From the NCBI RefSeq assembly GCF_000336775.1, contig NZ_AOLJ01000012.1, forward strand, positions 1 to 64,000: a stretch of 64,000 nt of DNA, given 5' to 3'. The DNA is from Haloferax gibbonsii ATCC 33959 (GTDB lineage: Archaea > Halobacteriota > Halobacteria > Halobacteriales > Haloferacaceae). A model generated the notes under the pieces. That model did no database searches and was not told where the DNA came from. It saw only the letters and a list, made by a program, of their open reading frames with translations. Positions within the stretch are counted from its first letter, which is position 1. Every line of letters begins with the position of its first letter. This document shows positions 47,058 through 55,814 of the stretch, piece after piece. The translations under genes were made by a program, and so were the position numbers.

Positions 47058-47246
47058 CTATCCGTCCAGATACGCGAGAACGGCCGCGGCGAGGCTCTCG
47101 ACGGTCCCGTAGACGCCGACGGCGACGAACAGCGCGCCGATAATCGCGGTCTCGGGACGCGAGGTCGCGAGGAACGGCCCCGAGAGGACGAGCATACTGA
47201 CAGTCACCACGTCGCGTTTCGGGCTGGCGGTCGCTCCGCGCCGCAT
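47058..47246 (-). CDS. Small membrane protein of unknown function, 62 aa
   Basis: A 62-residue protein with two hydrophobic segments (TVSMLVLSGPFLATS and AIIGALFVAVGVYGTVES), preceded by a basic N-terminus (MRRGATASPKR). It follows another small membrane gene (47292-47450) by 45 bases on the same strand, between hisA and hisB. No family recognised. Confidence 0.65.
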   Translation of the reverse strand: MRRGATASPKRDVVTVSMLVLSGPFLATSRPETAIIGALFVAVGVYGTVESLAAAVLAYLDG

Positions 47247-47291
47247 CAGTCGCTCGCCTCCGGACGACTCGATTCCAGTCGCATCGGTCGG

Positions 47292-47450
47292 TTATCGCCC
47301 ACTCAGGACGCCTCCGCCGAGTACCGCCGCGCCGACCGCGAGCGTCACCAGTGCGACGCCGAGCGCGACAGCCACCCCGGACCGGGCGGTGAGCAGGAGT
47401 CCCCCGACGCAGATGGTGTAGCCCACCACCAGCGCTCCCTTTCGCTGCAT
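47292..47450 (-). CDS. 52-residue small membrane protein
   Basis: Encodes MQRKGALVVGYTICVGGLLL followed by TARSGVAVALGVALVTLAVG and a Gly-rich end. Two short membrane spans are likely. The ATG has basic residues just after it, consistent with the positive-inside rule. A longer in-frame extension to 47846 is antisense to hisB. Function unknown; probably an operon with the 62-residue gene downstream. Confidence 0.6.
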   Translation of the reverse strand: MQRKGALVVGYTICVGGLLLTARSGVAVALGVALVTLAVGAAVLGGGVLSGR

Positions 47451-47571
47451 ACCCCACGGTACACGTCCGAAACCATGAACGTCCGTCAGACGAGCGTCTG
47501 ACGCTGCGGCGGGCTGCGGTCGCCTCCGCACGACGAGAATCCCTATATGCGCGGCCCGCTTCGAACGCGAC

Positions 47572-48165
47572 ATGAGCGACGCCGACCGACGCGCGGCCGT
47601 CTCCCGCGAGACGTCCGAGACGACCATCGACGTGACGCTGTCCATCGACGGCGACGGCGACGCGGTCGTCGACACCGGTATCGGGTTCTTCGACCACATG
47701 CTGGAGGCCTTCGCCAAACACGGCCTGTTCGACCTGACCGTCCAGTGCGACGGCGACCTCCACATCGACGACCACCACACCGTCGAGGACGTGGCCATCG
47801 TCCTCGGCGAGGCGTTCACCGAGGCGCTCGGCGACAAGCGCGGCATCGTCCGCTACGCCGACCGCAAGGTCCCGCTCGACGAGGCCGTCGCCTCCGTCGT
47901 CGTGGACGTGTCGGGCCGCCCCTTCTTCGAGTTCTCCGGGGAGTTCTCACAGCCCTACGTCGGCGAGTTCACCAGCCACATGGCCGAACACTTCGCGATG
48001 TCGCTGTCGATGAACGCCGGCCTCACGCTCCACGCGGGCGTCGAGGGCGACAACGCCCACCACGAGGTCGAGGCGCTGTTCAAGGCGCTCGCGCGCTCGC
48101 TCGACGACGCGACCCGCGTGGACCCGCGGCGCTCCGACACGCCGAGTACCAAAGGAAAACTGTAG
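47572..48165 (+). CDS. hisB: Imidazoleglycerol-phosphate dehydratase
   Basis: A 197-residue monofunctional HisB, converting IGP to imidazole acetol phosphate. It has the two manganese-binding His-rich motifs, [17 protein letters not shown] and [16 protein letters not shown], plus the [16 protein letters not shown] segment. No phosphatase domain is fused. A TATA-like CCCTATATGCG lies about 29 bases before the ATG. Confidence 0.96.
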   Translation: MSDADRRAAVSRETSETTIDVTLSIDGDGDAVVDTGIGFFDHMLEAFAKHGLFDLTVQCDGDLHIDDHHTVEDVAIVLGEAFTEALGDKRGIVRYADRKVPLDEAVASVVVDVSGRPFFEFSGEFSQPYVGEFTSHMAEHFAMSLSMNAGLTLHAGVEGDNAHHEVEALFKALARSLDDATRVDPRRSDTPSTKGKL

Positions 48166-48208
48166 TCGCCAGTCCGCCCCGTTCTCCCCGACCTCCCGCA
48201 CTCGACTC

Positions 48209-48931
48209 TCAGGGTCGCCGGAGCGTCCCCGAGTCGTCGACGAGCAGACCGCGTTCGACCGCGTAGTCGAAGATATCGGCGACCTCGTCGTCCTCGAGGT
48301 CGTACGCGCCGGACGCCAGCGCCTCGACTTCCGCCCGCTCGACGGGGAACTCGCGGTTCTGGAGGATGCGAATGACCTTTCGGAACTTCGGCGGCTCCTC
48401 GCTCCGGTCGGGCGACCCGCCGCTGGTTTCAGTCTCATCGTCGGCGTCCGAGTCGGCCCCACTGTCGGTCGCTTCGGCTTCGTCGTCGGTCTCGTCGGTC
48501 TCCCGAGCGGCACCGTCGGACTCCTCGGTTTCGGTCTCGGTTTCGGTGTCGCCGTCGTCGTCCGCGTCGTCTCCCGAGACGTCGCTGTCGCCGTCGTCGG
48601 GCGAGTCGTGATCGGCCGGCTCCGGCGGCGTCGGCGCGGGGTCGACCGCGTTCACGTCGACCGAGGCGGCCTCGCCGCCCGACCCGCTCGCGGTCCGCTC
48701 CGGTGCCGCGGACGCGCCCGTCTCGGCCCGCGCGTCGTCGGGTACGTCGACGCCGGCGTCGACGCCGAGTCGGGAGAGAAGCGGCGCGATGACCTCGCTC
48801 AGCGTCTCCTCGCAGTGTTCGCAGAGGACGACGCGGCGCTGGTCGTCGGCCGGCGTCAACTCCGGCGGCAGTACCTCGAACACGCCGACGGCGTCGGTCC
48901 CACAGAAATCGCAGGTGCGTAGCTCGCGCAT
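48209..48931 (-). CDS. Zinc-finger protein with acidic linker and winged-helix end
   Basis: A 240-residue modular protein. Zinc ligands are CDFCG (near 7-11) and CEHCEE (near 37-42). Residues about 65-170 form a disordered Asp/Glu/Ser/Thr linker with a TETETETEES run. The C-terminal 70 residues (FRKVIRILQNREFPVERAEV and DIFDYAVERGLLVDDSG) look like a winged helix. The arrangement suggests a transcription-related adaptor; no function is known. Convergent with hisB. Confidence 0.75.
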   Translation of the reverse strand: MRELRTCDFCGTDAVGVFEVLPPELTPADDQRRVVLCEHCEETLSEVIAPLLSRLGVDAGVDVPDDARAETGASAAPERTASGSGGEAASVDVNAVDPAPTPPEPADHDSPDDGDSDVSGDDADDDGDTETETETEESDGAARETDETDDEAEATDSGADSDADDETETSGGSPDRSEEPPKFRKVIRILQNREFPVERAEVEALASGAYDLEDDEVADIFDYAVERGLLVDDSGTLRRP

Positions 48932-49093
48932 GCACGACGGGTATCCGCGCCGACGGTTAAACCCACTCCCCGGCCGCGGCGTCGGTCGCCTGCCCGCGGC
49001 GTCGTCCACCCGACGCCCGCGCGACGCCTCCAGTCAGCCGCCGTCGGCGACGTACCACTTAATGCACCCGCCCGCAAATCCCCCGACCAACGA

Positions 49094-49597
49094 ATGTTCG
49101 ACGAGATTATGGAGAAGTTCGAGGGCAGCCCGAGCCAGCAGGCCGTCATCCGGCTCCTCCTGGAGCGGGGCTTTTCCGTCAACGACCAGGGACGGGTCGT
49201 CTCGGGCGGCATCGAGATACCGAACACCGGCATCGCCCGCGAGGCCGACGTGGACAGGCGAGTCGTCGACTCGACGACCGACGCAATCCTCGCCGACGAG
49301 GAGCTTCGGCGAATCTTCCAGAACATCTCGTCGATTCCGAGTCTGATGGACCTCGCGCCGGTGCTCAACCTCTCCGTGCTCACCGTCGAGGTGGCCGACG
49401 CCGACGAGCCCGGCATCGTCGCCACCGTCACCTCGAAGCTCGCCGACGCGGGCATCTCGATTCGCCAGACGATAAGCGAGGACCCCGAGTTCACCGACGA
49501 CCCGAAGCTCTACATCATCACCGACGAGCCGATTCCCGGCGACCTGCTCAACGACCTGTCGAACCTCGAATTCGTCCGCCGCATCATCATCGCCTGA
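49094..49597 (+). CDS. ACT-domain amino acid-binding regulator
   Basis: A 167-residue protein: an N-terminal helix-turn-helix-like segment (SPSQQAVIRLLLERGFSVND and NTGIAREADVDRRVVDSTTD) and a C-terminal ACT domain (LTVEVADADEPGIVATVTSK, DAGISIRQTISED). It matches the COG2150 type of predicted regulators of amino-acid metabolism. It lies beside the histidine genes, though its effector is unknown. A TATA-like CTTAATGCA lies about 30 bases before the ATG. Confidence 0.88.
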   Translation: MFDEIMEKFEGSPSQQAVIRLLLERGFSVNDQGRVVSGGIEIPNTGIAREADVDRRVVDSTTDAILADEELRRIFQNISSIPSLMDLAPVLNLSVLTVEVADADEPGIVATVTSKLADAGISIRQTISEDPEFTDDPKLYIITDEPIPGDLLNDLSNLEFVRRIIIA

Positions 49598-49672
49598 GCC
49601 GCCCCGTCGGCTCGCGGATGTTCTGTCAACGCAGCAATAAGACTCTTGTAACTTCACGTGGTAGCTGTTCGC

Positions 49673-49789
49673 ATGGTGTCCATGCGCAGTTGCATGTGTT
49701 GTGGTGAGCCGATTTCCGAGACGCGCCACCTCTGCGGCGTCTGCATCCAAAACGGGTGTACGTCGTACGCGGACGCCTGCGGACAGTAG
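49673..49789 (+). CDS. 38-residue zinc-finger microprotein
   Basis: Encodes MVSMRSCMCCGEPISETRHL followed by CGVCIQNGCTSYADACGQ. C7, C9/C10, C21 and C24 give a CxxC...CxxC knuckle in a protein of under 40 residues, like the one-domain zinc-finger microproteins described in H. volcanii. A second ATG at 49682 is possible. TATA-like CAATAAGAC and TTGTAACTT lie about 37 and 25 bases before the first ATG. It stands alone between the ACT regulator and the IMPACT gene, and no longer frame covers it. Confidence 0.75.
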   Translation: MVSMRSCMCCGEPISETRHLCGVCIQNGCTSYADACGQ

Positions 49790-49920
49790 CAGTCGCGCGT
49801 CGTCTCCCGCCCGAACACCCGTCGCCCTCGGCCGGCCCTCGCCGACCCCATGCCGTCCGGGCCGGGCCGACGACGCCCCGGTGCGAACGCTTTTCCACGC
49901 CGCGACGCCAACTCGGTGGC

Positions 49921-50553
49921 ATGACCGACGCCTATCGAACCGTCGCCGGCCGGGCCGACGCCCGCTTCGAGGTCAACGGCTCGGAGTTCATCGGCTACGT
50001 CTCCCCCGCGGAGACGGTCGAGGAGGCGGAGGCGTTCGTCGCCGAAATCGAGGAGCGCCACCCCGACGCCACCCACAACGTCCCCGCCTACCGGGTGCCC
50101 GCCGGGTCGGCCTCGTCGTCGGTTCCCGGCGGGGGGAACGTCATGCTCCGCGAGTACCAGAGCGACGACGGCGAGCCGAGCGGCTCGTCGGGAAAACCGG
50201 CGCTCAACGTTCTCGTCCAGCAGGACGTGCGCAACGTCGCCGCCGTCGTGACGCGCTACTACGGCGGCACCAACCTCGGCGTCGGCGGCCTCGCCCGCGC
50301 GTACTCCCGGGCCGTCAAGGAGGCGCTCGACGCGGCGGGCGTCGTCGAGGAGATTCCCCACGAGCGGTTCACCGCGACCGTCGAGTACGACGACTCGGGG
50401 AGCGTCCGCGGGCTCCTAGAGAGCGCGGGCGTCGAGTTCGAAGCCGCCTACGAGGCCGACGTGTCGTTCGAGGTCCGCGTTCCCGTCGAGGACGGGGCGG
50501 ACCTCCGCGACCGCATCAGAAGCGCGACCAGCGGCCGCGCGGACATCGAGTAG
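49921..50553 (+). CDS. IMPACT/YigZ family protein
   Basis: A 210-residue UPF0029 protein. The N-terminal domain has FEVNGSEFIGYVSP, HPDATHNVPAYRV, QSDDGEPSGSSGKPALNVL and VTRYYGGTNLGVGGLARAY, all core IMPACT/YigZ motifs; the C-terminal domain is ferredoxin-like. Bacterial and eukaryotic relatives affect translation (GCN2 regulation in eukaryotes); the archaeal role is unknown. The ATG at 49921 is preferred; the earlier in-frame start is in shadow. Confidence 0.93.
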   Translation: MTDAYRTVAGRADARFEVNGSEFIGYVSPAETVEEAEAFVAEIEERHPDATHNVPAYRVPAGSASSSVPGGGNVMLREYQSDDGEPSGSSGKPALNVLVQQDVRNVAAVVTRYYGGTNLGVGGLARAYSRAVKEALDAAGVVEEIPHERFTATVEYDDSGSVRGLLESAGVEFEAAYEADVSFEVRVPVEDGADLRDRIRSATSGRADIE

Positions 50554-50577
50554 CGCAGTCGCGGGCTTCTTTTCGGT

Positions 50578-53457
50578 TCAGTTGGTCGGTTCTACCTGTT
50601 CCGGCGGCGTCGGTGCGGCCCGCTCGCGCGTCTCGCGGCGGTTCTTCACGGCGAGCGCGCCGAACAGCACCCCACCGACCGCGCGCATGGCGAGGTCGAC
50701 GGCGACCGTGTCCGGGACGGTCCCGACGAGTCCGAGGAAGCTCCCGAGGTCGAACGCGGCGTTCAACAGGAGCATCGGGGCCATGAGCAGGAACGCCGAG
50801 AGGGCGAACAGGGCCCGTTCGGTCTGCGATACGCGGCCGTAGAGGTAGCCGATGACGGTCGCGCCGAGTCCGATGACCCCGATGAAGACGCCCGCGACCG
50901 GGATGACCACCTCGGGAACGAAGTAGCCGACCTCGGCCACGTCGGCGAACGTGATGACCGCCGCGGACTCGCCCCGTCCGCGGAGGAGCAGGATGCCCGG
51001 GGTGAGGGCGAAGGCGAACGGTACGATGGCCTTGTTGAGCGACAGCGAGAACGCCTTCGTCCCGGTCCGGAACGGATTGGACCGGGCGATGCCCGAGGCG
51101 GCGTACGCCGCGACCGCCACCGGCGGTGTGATGTCCGCTATCACCCCGAAGTAGAGGATGAACAGGTGGGCCGCGAGCAGCGGGATGTCGGAGGACTGCG
51201 CGATAGCCGGCCCGAGCAGCGAGACGAGGATGATGTACGTCACCGTCGTCGGCATGCCCATGCCGAGGATGATGGAGGCGATGGCGGTGAAAAGCAACAG
51301 GAGGACGATAGAGCCGCCGGCGACCGCCTTGATGAGCGCGGTCAGGTTCGGGCCGAGGCCGGTCGCGCTGACGACGCCGGGGATGATGCCCGCGGCGGCG
51401 ACGGCGACGACGACCTCGGTCGAGGTGCGCGCGCCGGAGTCCATCGACTTCCCGATGAACGTCACGTAGCGGAAGACGTTCAGGTCGGACAGCGACGGCC
51501 GCGAGACGGCGTTGGCGACGTTGTCGGCCGCCTCGTCGACCGCGTCGTCGAACTCCAACAGCGGCGAGTCGAGCGCCGGTCGGACGAGCATCACGACGAG
51601 GCTGACGAAGATGGCGATGACGCCGAGGTCGCCCGCGGCGGCGAAGAGCGCGGCGGTCGCGCCGAGCGGCTCGCCGCTTCCGCCCGTGACCGCGTCGATG
51701 ACGCCGACGCCGGTGGTGACGTACGACCCGAGTTGCGCGACGAACGCCGCCGCGATAGCGCCCAAGAGGGGCACGCGGGTCCGCTCGCTGTACGCCGCGA
51801 CGACGGACAGGAGCGCCATGATGGCGATGAGCGTGAACCACGCCGAGCGCGCGACCGTCAGGCGCTCGACCAGCAGGTAGTACATGAGCAACACGAGCGG
51901 GATGAGGTAGAACCACCCGCGGACGAGGTGCTTTCCGAGGTCGACGACCTCGGAGCGGTCGAGGCCACCGATGCCGGCCCGCGTCGCTTCGAGGTGGACC
52001 ATCACCCACACGCCGAAGAAGAACACCACGGCGGGGATGGCCGCCGCGATGATGATGTCGGAGAAGGGGACGCCGATGAACTCGATCATGAGGAAGGCCG
52101 CCGCGCCCATCACCGGCGGGAGAATCTGCCCGCCGGAGGACGCGGAGGCCTCGACGGCCCCGGCGAACTCGGAGCGGTAGCCGGAGCGCTTCATCAGCGG
52201 GATGGTGAACGCGCCGGTCGTCACCGTGTTGGCGATGGAAGAGCCCGAAATGGTCCCCATGAAGCCGGACGCGAGGATGGACGCCTTCGCCGGGCCGCCC
52301 TTGCGGGTCCCGGTCGCGGCGTACGCGAGGTCGATGAACCACTGGCCGGCCCCCGACATCTCCAGGAACGCCCCGAACAGGATGAAGATGTAGATGAACT
52401 GCACGGAGACGGTGACCGGGATGCCGAAGACGCCGTTTTCGGTGTTGTACCAGAGGTTCTGGATGATGTTCGCCCACGACCCCTCGGGGATGGAGAGGAC
52501 GCCGACCAGCGGCATCGACGGCGAGATGAGGTAGCCGAACCTCGCGTAGACGATGAACGAGGCGACGATGACCATCAGGTAGAACCCGAGCGAGCGGCGG
52601 GTCGCCTCCAGGACGAGGAGGACGCCGACCGCGCCGAGGAAGAACGGGTAGGACACGTCCGCGAAGGGGAGGACGCCGATGGCCGCGACGACCGCGTCGG
52701 CGAGGAAGCCGAGCGGGCCGAGCGTCTCGGACAGCGAGACGAACGGCGCGCCGAGGTACTCGGCGACCGTCCGGCCGGCTTCGAGGCCGAACACGCGGAG
52801 CCGCTGAATCTCGGACCACTCGAACACCATGTAGGCCGCCGTGGCGACGGCGAACACGATAAACAGCAGGTCGAGCGGCGTCACGCGCTCGCGCTCCGGG
52901 TCGATCGCGAGCCATCGGACGAACCGGCGGATTCCCGCGGCACCGCGGGTGACCGGGTGGTCCTCACCGAGGTTCGACGCGAGGGTCGGAACGACGCGAC
53001 TGAGTGCCGCGGCGAACCGACCGTGGCCGGTCGTCGCCGGGAAGAGGACGAACGCCAGCACGAGCGCGAAGGCGACGTGAATCGAGTTCACCTGCAGGAG
53101 TTGGAGCGAACCGAGCGACACCTCGCCGACGAGCGGTATCGTCGCGGCGAACTCGAAGCCGCGGGCGGCCAGCCACGACTGGAAGACGGAAAAGGAGATG
53201 GCGACGAGCGACGTGAGAATCGCCGCCCACCCCGAGAGCGTCCGCTTCCGGTCGATGCCCTCCAGCATCTCCTGTGCCTCTTCTTCGGATAGTTCTTCGT
53301 CGGTACTCGCTGCCTCGCGGTCGTCGTCAGCGGGCGACTCGCCGCCGTCGGTTCGAATCGGCGGGTCGGCCGCCAGCGCGTCGGTCTCCGGGACGGACCG
53401 GGAGGCGTCTTCGTCGTCGGGGTCGTCGGGTCGACCCTCGTCGTGTGTTCGGTTCAT
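50578..53457 (-). CDS. TRAP transporter fused 4TM/12TM permease (TAXI type)
   Basis: A 959-residue integral membrane protein fusing the small (DctQ-like) and large (DctM-like) TRAP subunits. A cytoplasmic acidic N-terminus of about 75 residues precedes the first hydrophobic spans; the DctM part has FMGTISGSSIANTVTTGAFT, GGQILPPVMGAAAFLMIEF and ILGMGMPTTVTYIILVSLLG. About 18-20 spans are expected. It carries solute with Na+ or H+, partnered by the TAXI receptor at 54001. The C-terminal 25 residues are charged. ATG at 53457 is 6 bases after the DUF1850 stop. Confidence 0.95.
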   Translation of the reverse strand: MNRTHDEGRPDDPDDEDASRSVPETDALAADPPIRTDGGESPADDDREAASTDEELSEEEAQEMLEGIDRKRTLSGWAAILTSLVAISFSVFQSWLAARGFEFAATIPLVGEVSLGSLQLLQVNSIHVAFALVLAFVLFPATTGHGRFAAALSRVVPTLASNLGEDHPVTRGAAGIRRFVRWLAIDPERERVTPLDLLFIVFAVATAAYMVFEWSEIQRLRVFGLEAGRTVAEYLGAPFVSLSETLGPLGFLADAVVAAIGVLPFADVSYPFFLGAVGVLLVLEATRRSLGFYLMVIVASFIVYARFGYLISPSMPLVGVLSIPEGSWANIIQNLWYNTENGVFGIPVTVSVQFIYIFILFGAFLEMSGAGQWFIDLAYAATGTRKGGPAKASILASGFMGTISGSSIANTVTTGAFTIPLMKRSGYRSEFAGAVEASASSGGQILPPVMGAAAFLMIEFIGVPFSDIIIAAAIPAVVFFFGVWVMVHLEATRAGIGGLDRSEVVDLGKHLVRGWFYLIPLVLLMYYLLVERLTVARSAWFTLIAIMALLSVVAAYSERTRVPLLGAIAAAFVAQLGSYVTTGVGVIDAVTGGSGEPLGATAALFAAAGDLGVIAIFVSLVVMLVRPALDSPLLEFDDAVDEAADNVANAVSRPSLSDLNVFRYVTFIGKSMDSGARTSTEVVVAVAAAGIIPGVVSATGLGPNLTALIKAVAGGSIVLLLLFTAIASIILGMGMPTTVTYIILVSLLGPAIAQSSDIPLLAAHLFILYFGVIADITPPVAVAAYAASGIARSNPFRTGTKAFSLSLNKAIVPFAFALTPGILLLRGRGESAAVITFADVAEVGYFVPEVVIPVAGVFIGVIGLGATVIGYLYGRVSQTERALFALSAFLLMAPMLLLNAAFDLGSFLGLVGTVPDTVAVDLAMRAVGGVLFGALAVKNRRETRERAAPTPPEQVEPTN

Positions 53458-53463
53458 CGTTGG

Positions 53464-53949
53464 TCAGTGGAGGGCGGCGTCGAGGACGGAGCGGTGCGTG
53501 ACGTACAGGCGGACCGAGCGCGCGTCGGAGAGCGCCACGAGGTCGTAGGTCCGGTCACCGACGTGTAGCTTGTGGCCGGCGATGCGGCCGGGCTTGACGT
53601 ACAGGTCCTCGTAGCTCCCCTCGGGGTCGAAGACGAACGAGCCGTTTTCGGTCGTCACGTTCGCCCGAGCGGGCAGCCCCGCGCCGTAGGACTTGAACTC
53701 CATCTTGGTCATGACGAGTTCGCCGTCCTGAACCGCGTAGGCGTCGAGGACGCGCGTCTTCTCGACGCTGTGGGTGTATTCGAGCGCGACGGTCGTGTTC
53801 TCTTCGACCGGCATCGTCTGTAGTCGCTCGCCGGTCTCGGCGTCTTCGACGACGAGCACCTGTCCGGCCGGAACGGCGGCGCTCCCGCCGACGGCGACCG
53901 CCAGCACCGCGACTACGACGAGGAGACGTGTGGGAGTCGAATCAAGCAT
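53464..53949 (-). CDS. DUF1850 protein of the TRAP-TAXI operon
   Basis: A 161-residue protein with one N-terminal span or signal peptide (LLVVVAVLAVAVGGSAAV) and an extracellular beta-rich domain containing VALEYTHSVEKTRVLDAYAV and EFKSYGAGLP. DUF1850 proteins are regularly encoded beside TRAP-TAXI transporters, so an accessory role at the permease is likely, though undefined. It lies between the TAXI receptor and the fused permease genes. Confidence 0.88.
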   Translation of the reverse strand: MLDSTPTRLLVVVAVLAVAVGGSAAVPAGQVLVVEDAETGERLQTMPVEENTTVALEYTHSVEKTRVLDAYAVQDGELVMTKMEFKSYGAGLPARANVTTENGSFVFDPEGSYEDLYVKPGRIAGHKLHVGDRTYDLVALSDARSVRLYVTHRSVLDAALH

Positions 53950-54000
53950 CGAAAGATGGGTAGGAAACCGCTGTTCGAAAGCGAAGCGAAGCGCCCGGGC

Positions 54001-55029
54001 TCAGCCGAAGTAGGCCTGCGCGCCGGGGTGGAGCTCGATGGACATGCCGTCCTGCGCGCTCTCCTTGGAGATGAAGTCCGTCTTGATGGTGAGTTCGTCG
54101 ACGTTCTCGAAGATGGCGCTGGTGACCGATTCGACGGTCGATTCGGGCTGTTCGGCGTTGGTCGCGATCATCGCCTGCACCGAGACGGTCGGGGCGGGGT
54201 TCTCCAGTCCGTAGGTGCCCGACGGAACCTCGTCGTCGGCGTAGAACGGCGCGGCGTCCTTGACGGCCGTGCGGTTCTCGCCCTCGATGGGGACGATGCG
54301 CACGTCCTCGGTCGCGGCGAGTTCCTCGATAGCGCCGACCGGCCAGCCGCCGACGACGAACGCGGCGTCGATGTCGCCGTTCTTCAGCTGGTCGGAGGCC
54401 TGCGAGAAGCCGGTGTTCTGCTCGCTGTAGTCCGAGATGCCGAGGGCTTCGAGAATCTGGGTCGCGTTGACCTGCGTCCCGGAGCCGAGGTCGCCGGTGT
54501 TGATGGTCGCACCGGAGAGGTCGGACGGCGTCTCGATGCCCGTGTCGGCGAGCGTGACGACGTGAATCGTCTCGGGGTAGAGCGTGGCGACGCCGCGGAG
54601 GTTCTCGACGGGGCTACCCTGGAACGCCTCGATGCCCTCGCCGTTGCGGGCGAAGTAGGCGACGTCGTTCTGAATCAGCGCGAAGTCCGCGTCGCCGCGG
54701 GCGAGGCTGCCGACGTTCTCGACGGACGCGCCGGTGGACTGCACCTGAATCGTGAAGTCGGTCTGTCCCTCGATGACGGACTTGAACTCGTTCGAGAGGG
54801 GGTAGTACGTGCCGCCCGTCCCGCCGGCGTGCCACGAGAGTCGGCTCTCGGTGCCGCCGTTACCGCCGGATTCGGTCGTCGTCTCCTCGGCGGTGGTGGT
54901 ATCTTCGCCACCGGATTCGGTCGTCGTCGTCGTCTCTTCGCCGCCGCCACCGGAACAGCCGGCGAGGCCGGCCAGACCGACGGCACCTGTCGCAGCGATA
55001 AACTGTCGGCGGTCAAGCTTCCGAGTCAT
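54001..55029 (-). CDS. TAXI family TRAP solute-binding lipoprotein
   Basis: A 342-residue extracellular receptor. The Tat signal has the twin Arg at 7-8 (DRRQFI), a hydrophobic stretch and lipobox LAGC with Cys25 for lipid anchoring, followed by a Thr/Glu/Gly linker. The mature part includes WHAGGTGGTYYPLSNEFKSV, the TAXI signature near the N-terminus, and TVEHVTSAIFEN-like C-terminal helix. The ligand is unknown; family members take glutamate or similar acids. A TATA box (CATAAATACG) lies about 27 bases before the ATG. Confidence 0.94.
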   Translation of the reverse strand: MTRKLDRRQFIAATGAVGLAGLAGCSGGGGEETTTTTESGGEDTTTAEETTTESGGNGGTESRLSWHAGGTGGTYYPLSNEFKSVIEGQTDFTIQVQSTGASVENVGSLARGDADFALIQNDVAYFARNGEGIEAFQGSPVENLRGVATLYPETIHVVTLADTGIETPSDLSGATINTGDLGSGTQVNATQILEALGISDYSEQNTGFSQASDQLKNGDIDAAFVVGGWPVGAIEELAATEDVRIVPIEGENRTAVKDAAPFYADDEVPSGTYGLENPAPTVSVQAMIATNAEQPESTVESVTSAIFENVDELTIKTDFISKESAQDGMSIELHPGAQAYFG

Positions 55030-55281
55030 ACATCACTATTCGTCACGATACGTATTTATGGCTGTTCATGTCAACGGCCAACATATCTCTATTTACACAC
55101 TAATTGTAGTAAATTCTTATCAATGTTAGAATATTAATTCGCCAACGATACACATACCTGAACTCGCCCTTCTGGGGAGAAATACAATCCTCCGCGGTTC
55201 TGATTTCACTTCGACCCGCGTGCCCACCGCTGTCGGTTTCTCGTTTCTCTGTTCCGTCCGACTCCGGAGTTCGCGGCGGAC

Positions 55282-55302
55282 TTCGACCCGAAACGAAGGG
55301 GT
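55282..55302 (+). repeat. ORB-like 21-mer
   Basis: TTCGACCCGAAACGAAGGGG then T. It differs from the reference origin ORB at 17790 at two bases only (CC changed to GA region), making it one of the closest copies outside the origin, 37 kb away. Confidence 0.6.
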
Positions 55303-55418
55303 TCGGCGAGTTGGGTGCCGACCCCGACGCACCCCGTGCAAACGTCTCTCACAGTAGTCTACGGGGGTACGGTTCGGGACGTTCGACTCGAACTACAGTC
55401 GGCCGCCGGCGGGCGACT

Positions 55419-55439
55419 TTCGACCCGAAAAGAGGGGGT
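55419..55439 (+). repeat. Second ORB-like 21-mer
   Basis: TTCGACCCGAAAAGAGGGGG then T. Same orientation as the copy at 55282 and 137 bases from it, with a shared left half. Confidence 0.45.
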
Positions 55440-55479
55440 TCGGACGGCGTTCAGGGGAGTGCGCTCGCGCCCGCGGTCG

Positions 55480-55683
55480 TCAGTCGACGATTATCTCGGA
55501 GTCCGTCGAGTCGTCCGACGACTGCTTGGGCGACATCTGTTCTTCGTACCGGGTTATCCAGTCGGCGAAACAGGTCGGACAGAGTCGCTGGTCGTCCACG
55601 GTCGAGCCGTCGACCTGCAACTGGACCGCGCGGGCGAGGGCGTCTTCGACCGCCCGCCCGCAGCCGTCGCACGGGTCGCTCAT
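55480..55683 (-). CDS. Small zinc-ribbon protein, 67 aa
   Basis: A 67-residue protein with CDGCGRAVEDALARAVQLQV and CPTCFADWITRYEEQ, giving two CxxC knuckles about 27 residues apart, then a disordered acidic tail ending SEIIVD. It resembles a family of small haloarchaeal zinc proteins of unknown function. The 131 bases between its start and upp hold no gene. Confidence 0.75.
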   Translation of the reverse strand: MSDPCDGCGRAVEDALARAVQLQVDGSTVDDQRLCPTCFADWITRYEEQMSPKQSSDDSTDSEIIVD

Positions 55684-55814
55684 CGTCGGGTTCCTCCGGT
55701 GGCGCGAGGTTCGTCCATGCGTCGGAGGTGCGCGGGCGGTAACTTAGTCGTTACCCGAATTCGGGTCGGCGGCCGGGACGTCCCGCCCGCGAGCCGCGGT
55801 GCGAGGAGACCGAG

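Larger units (their letters stand above)
55030..55479. other. Intergenic region with AT-rich stretch and two ORB-like elements
   Basis: 450 bases without a supported gene. Bases 55031-55150 are unusually AT-rich and contain the TAXI receptor promoter. Two plus-strand 21-mers related to the ORB are at 55282-55302 and 55419-55439. The rest has no recognisable feature; short frames here are shadows. Confidence 0.7.
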
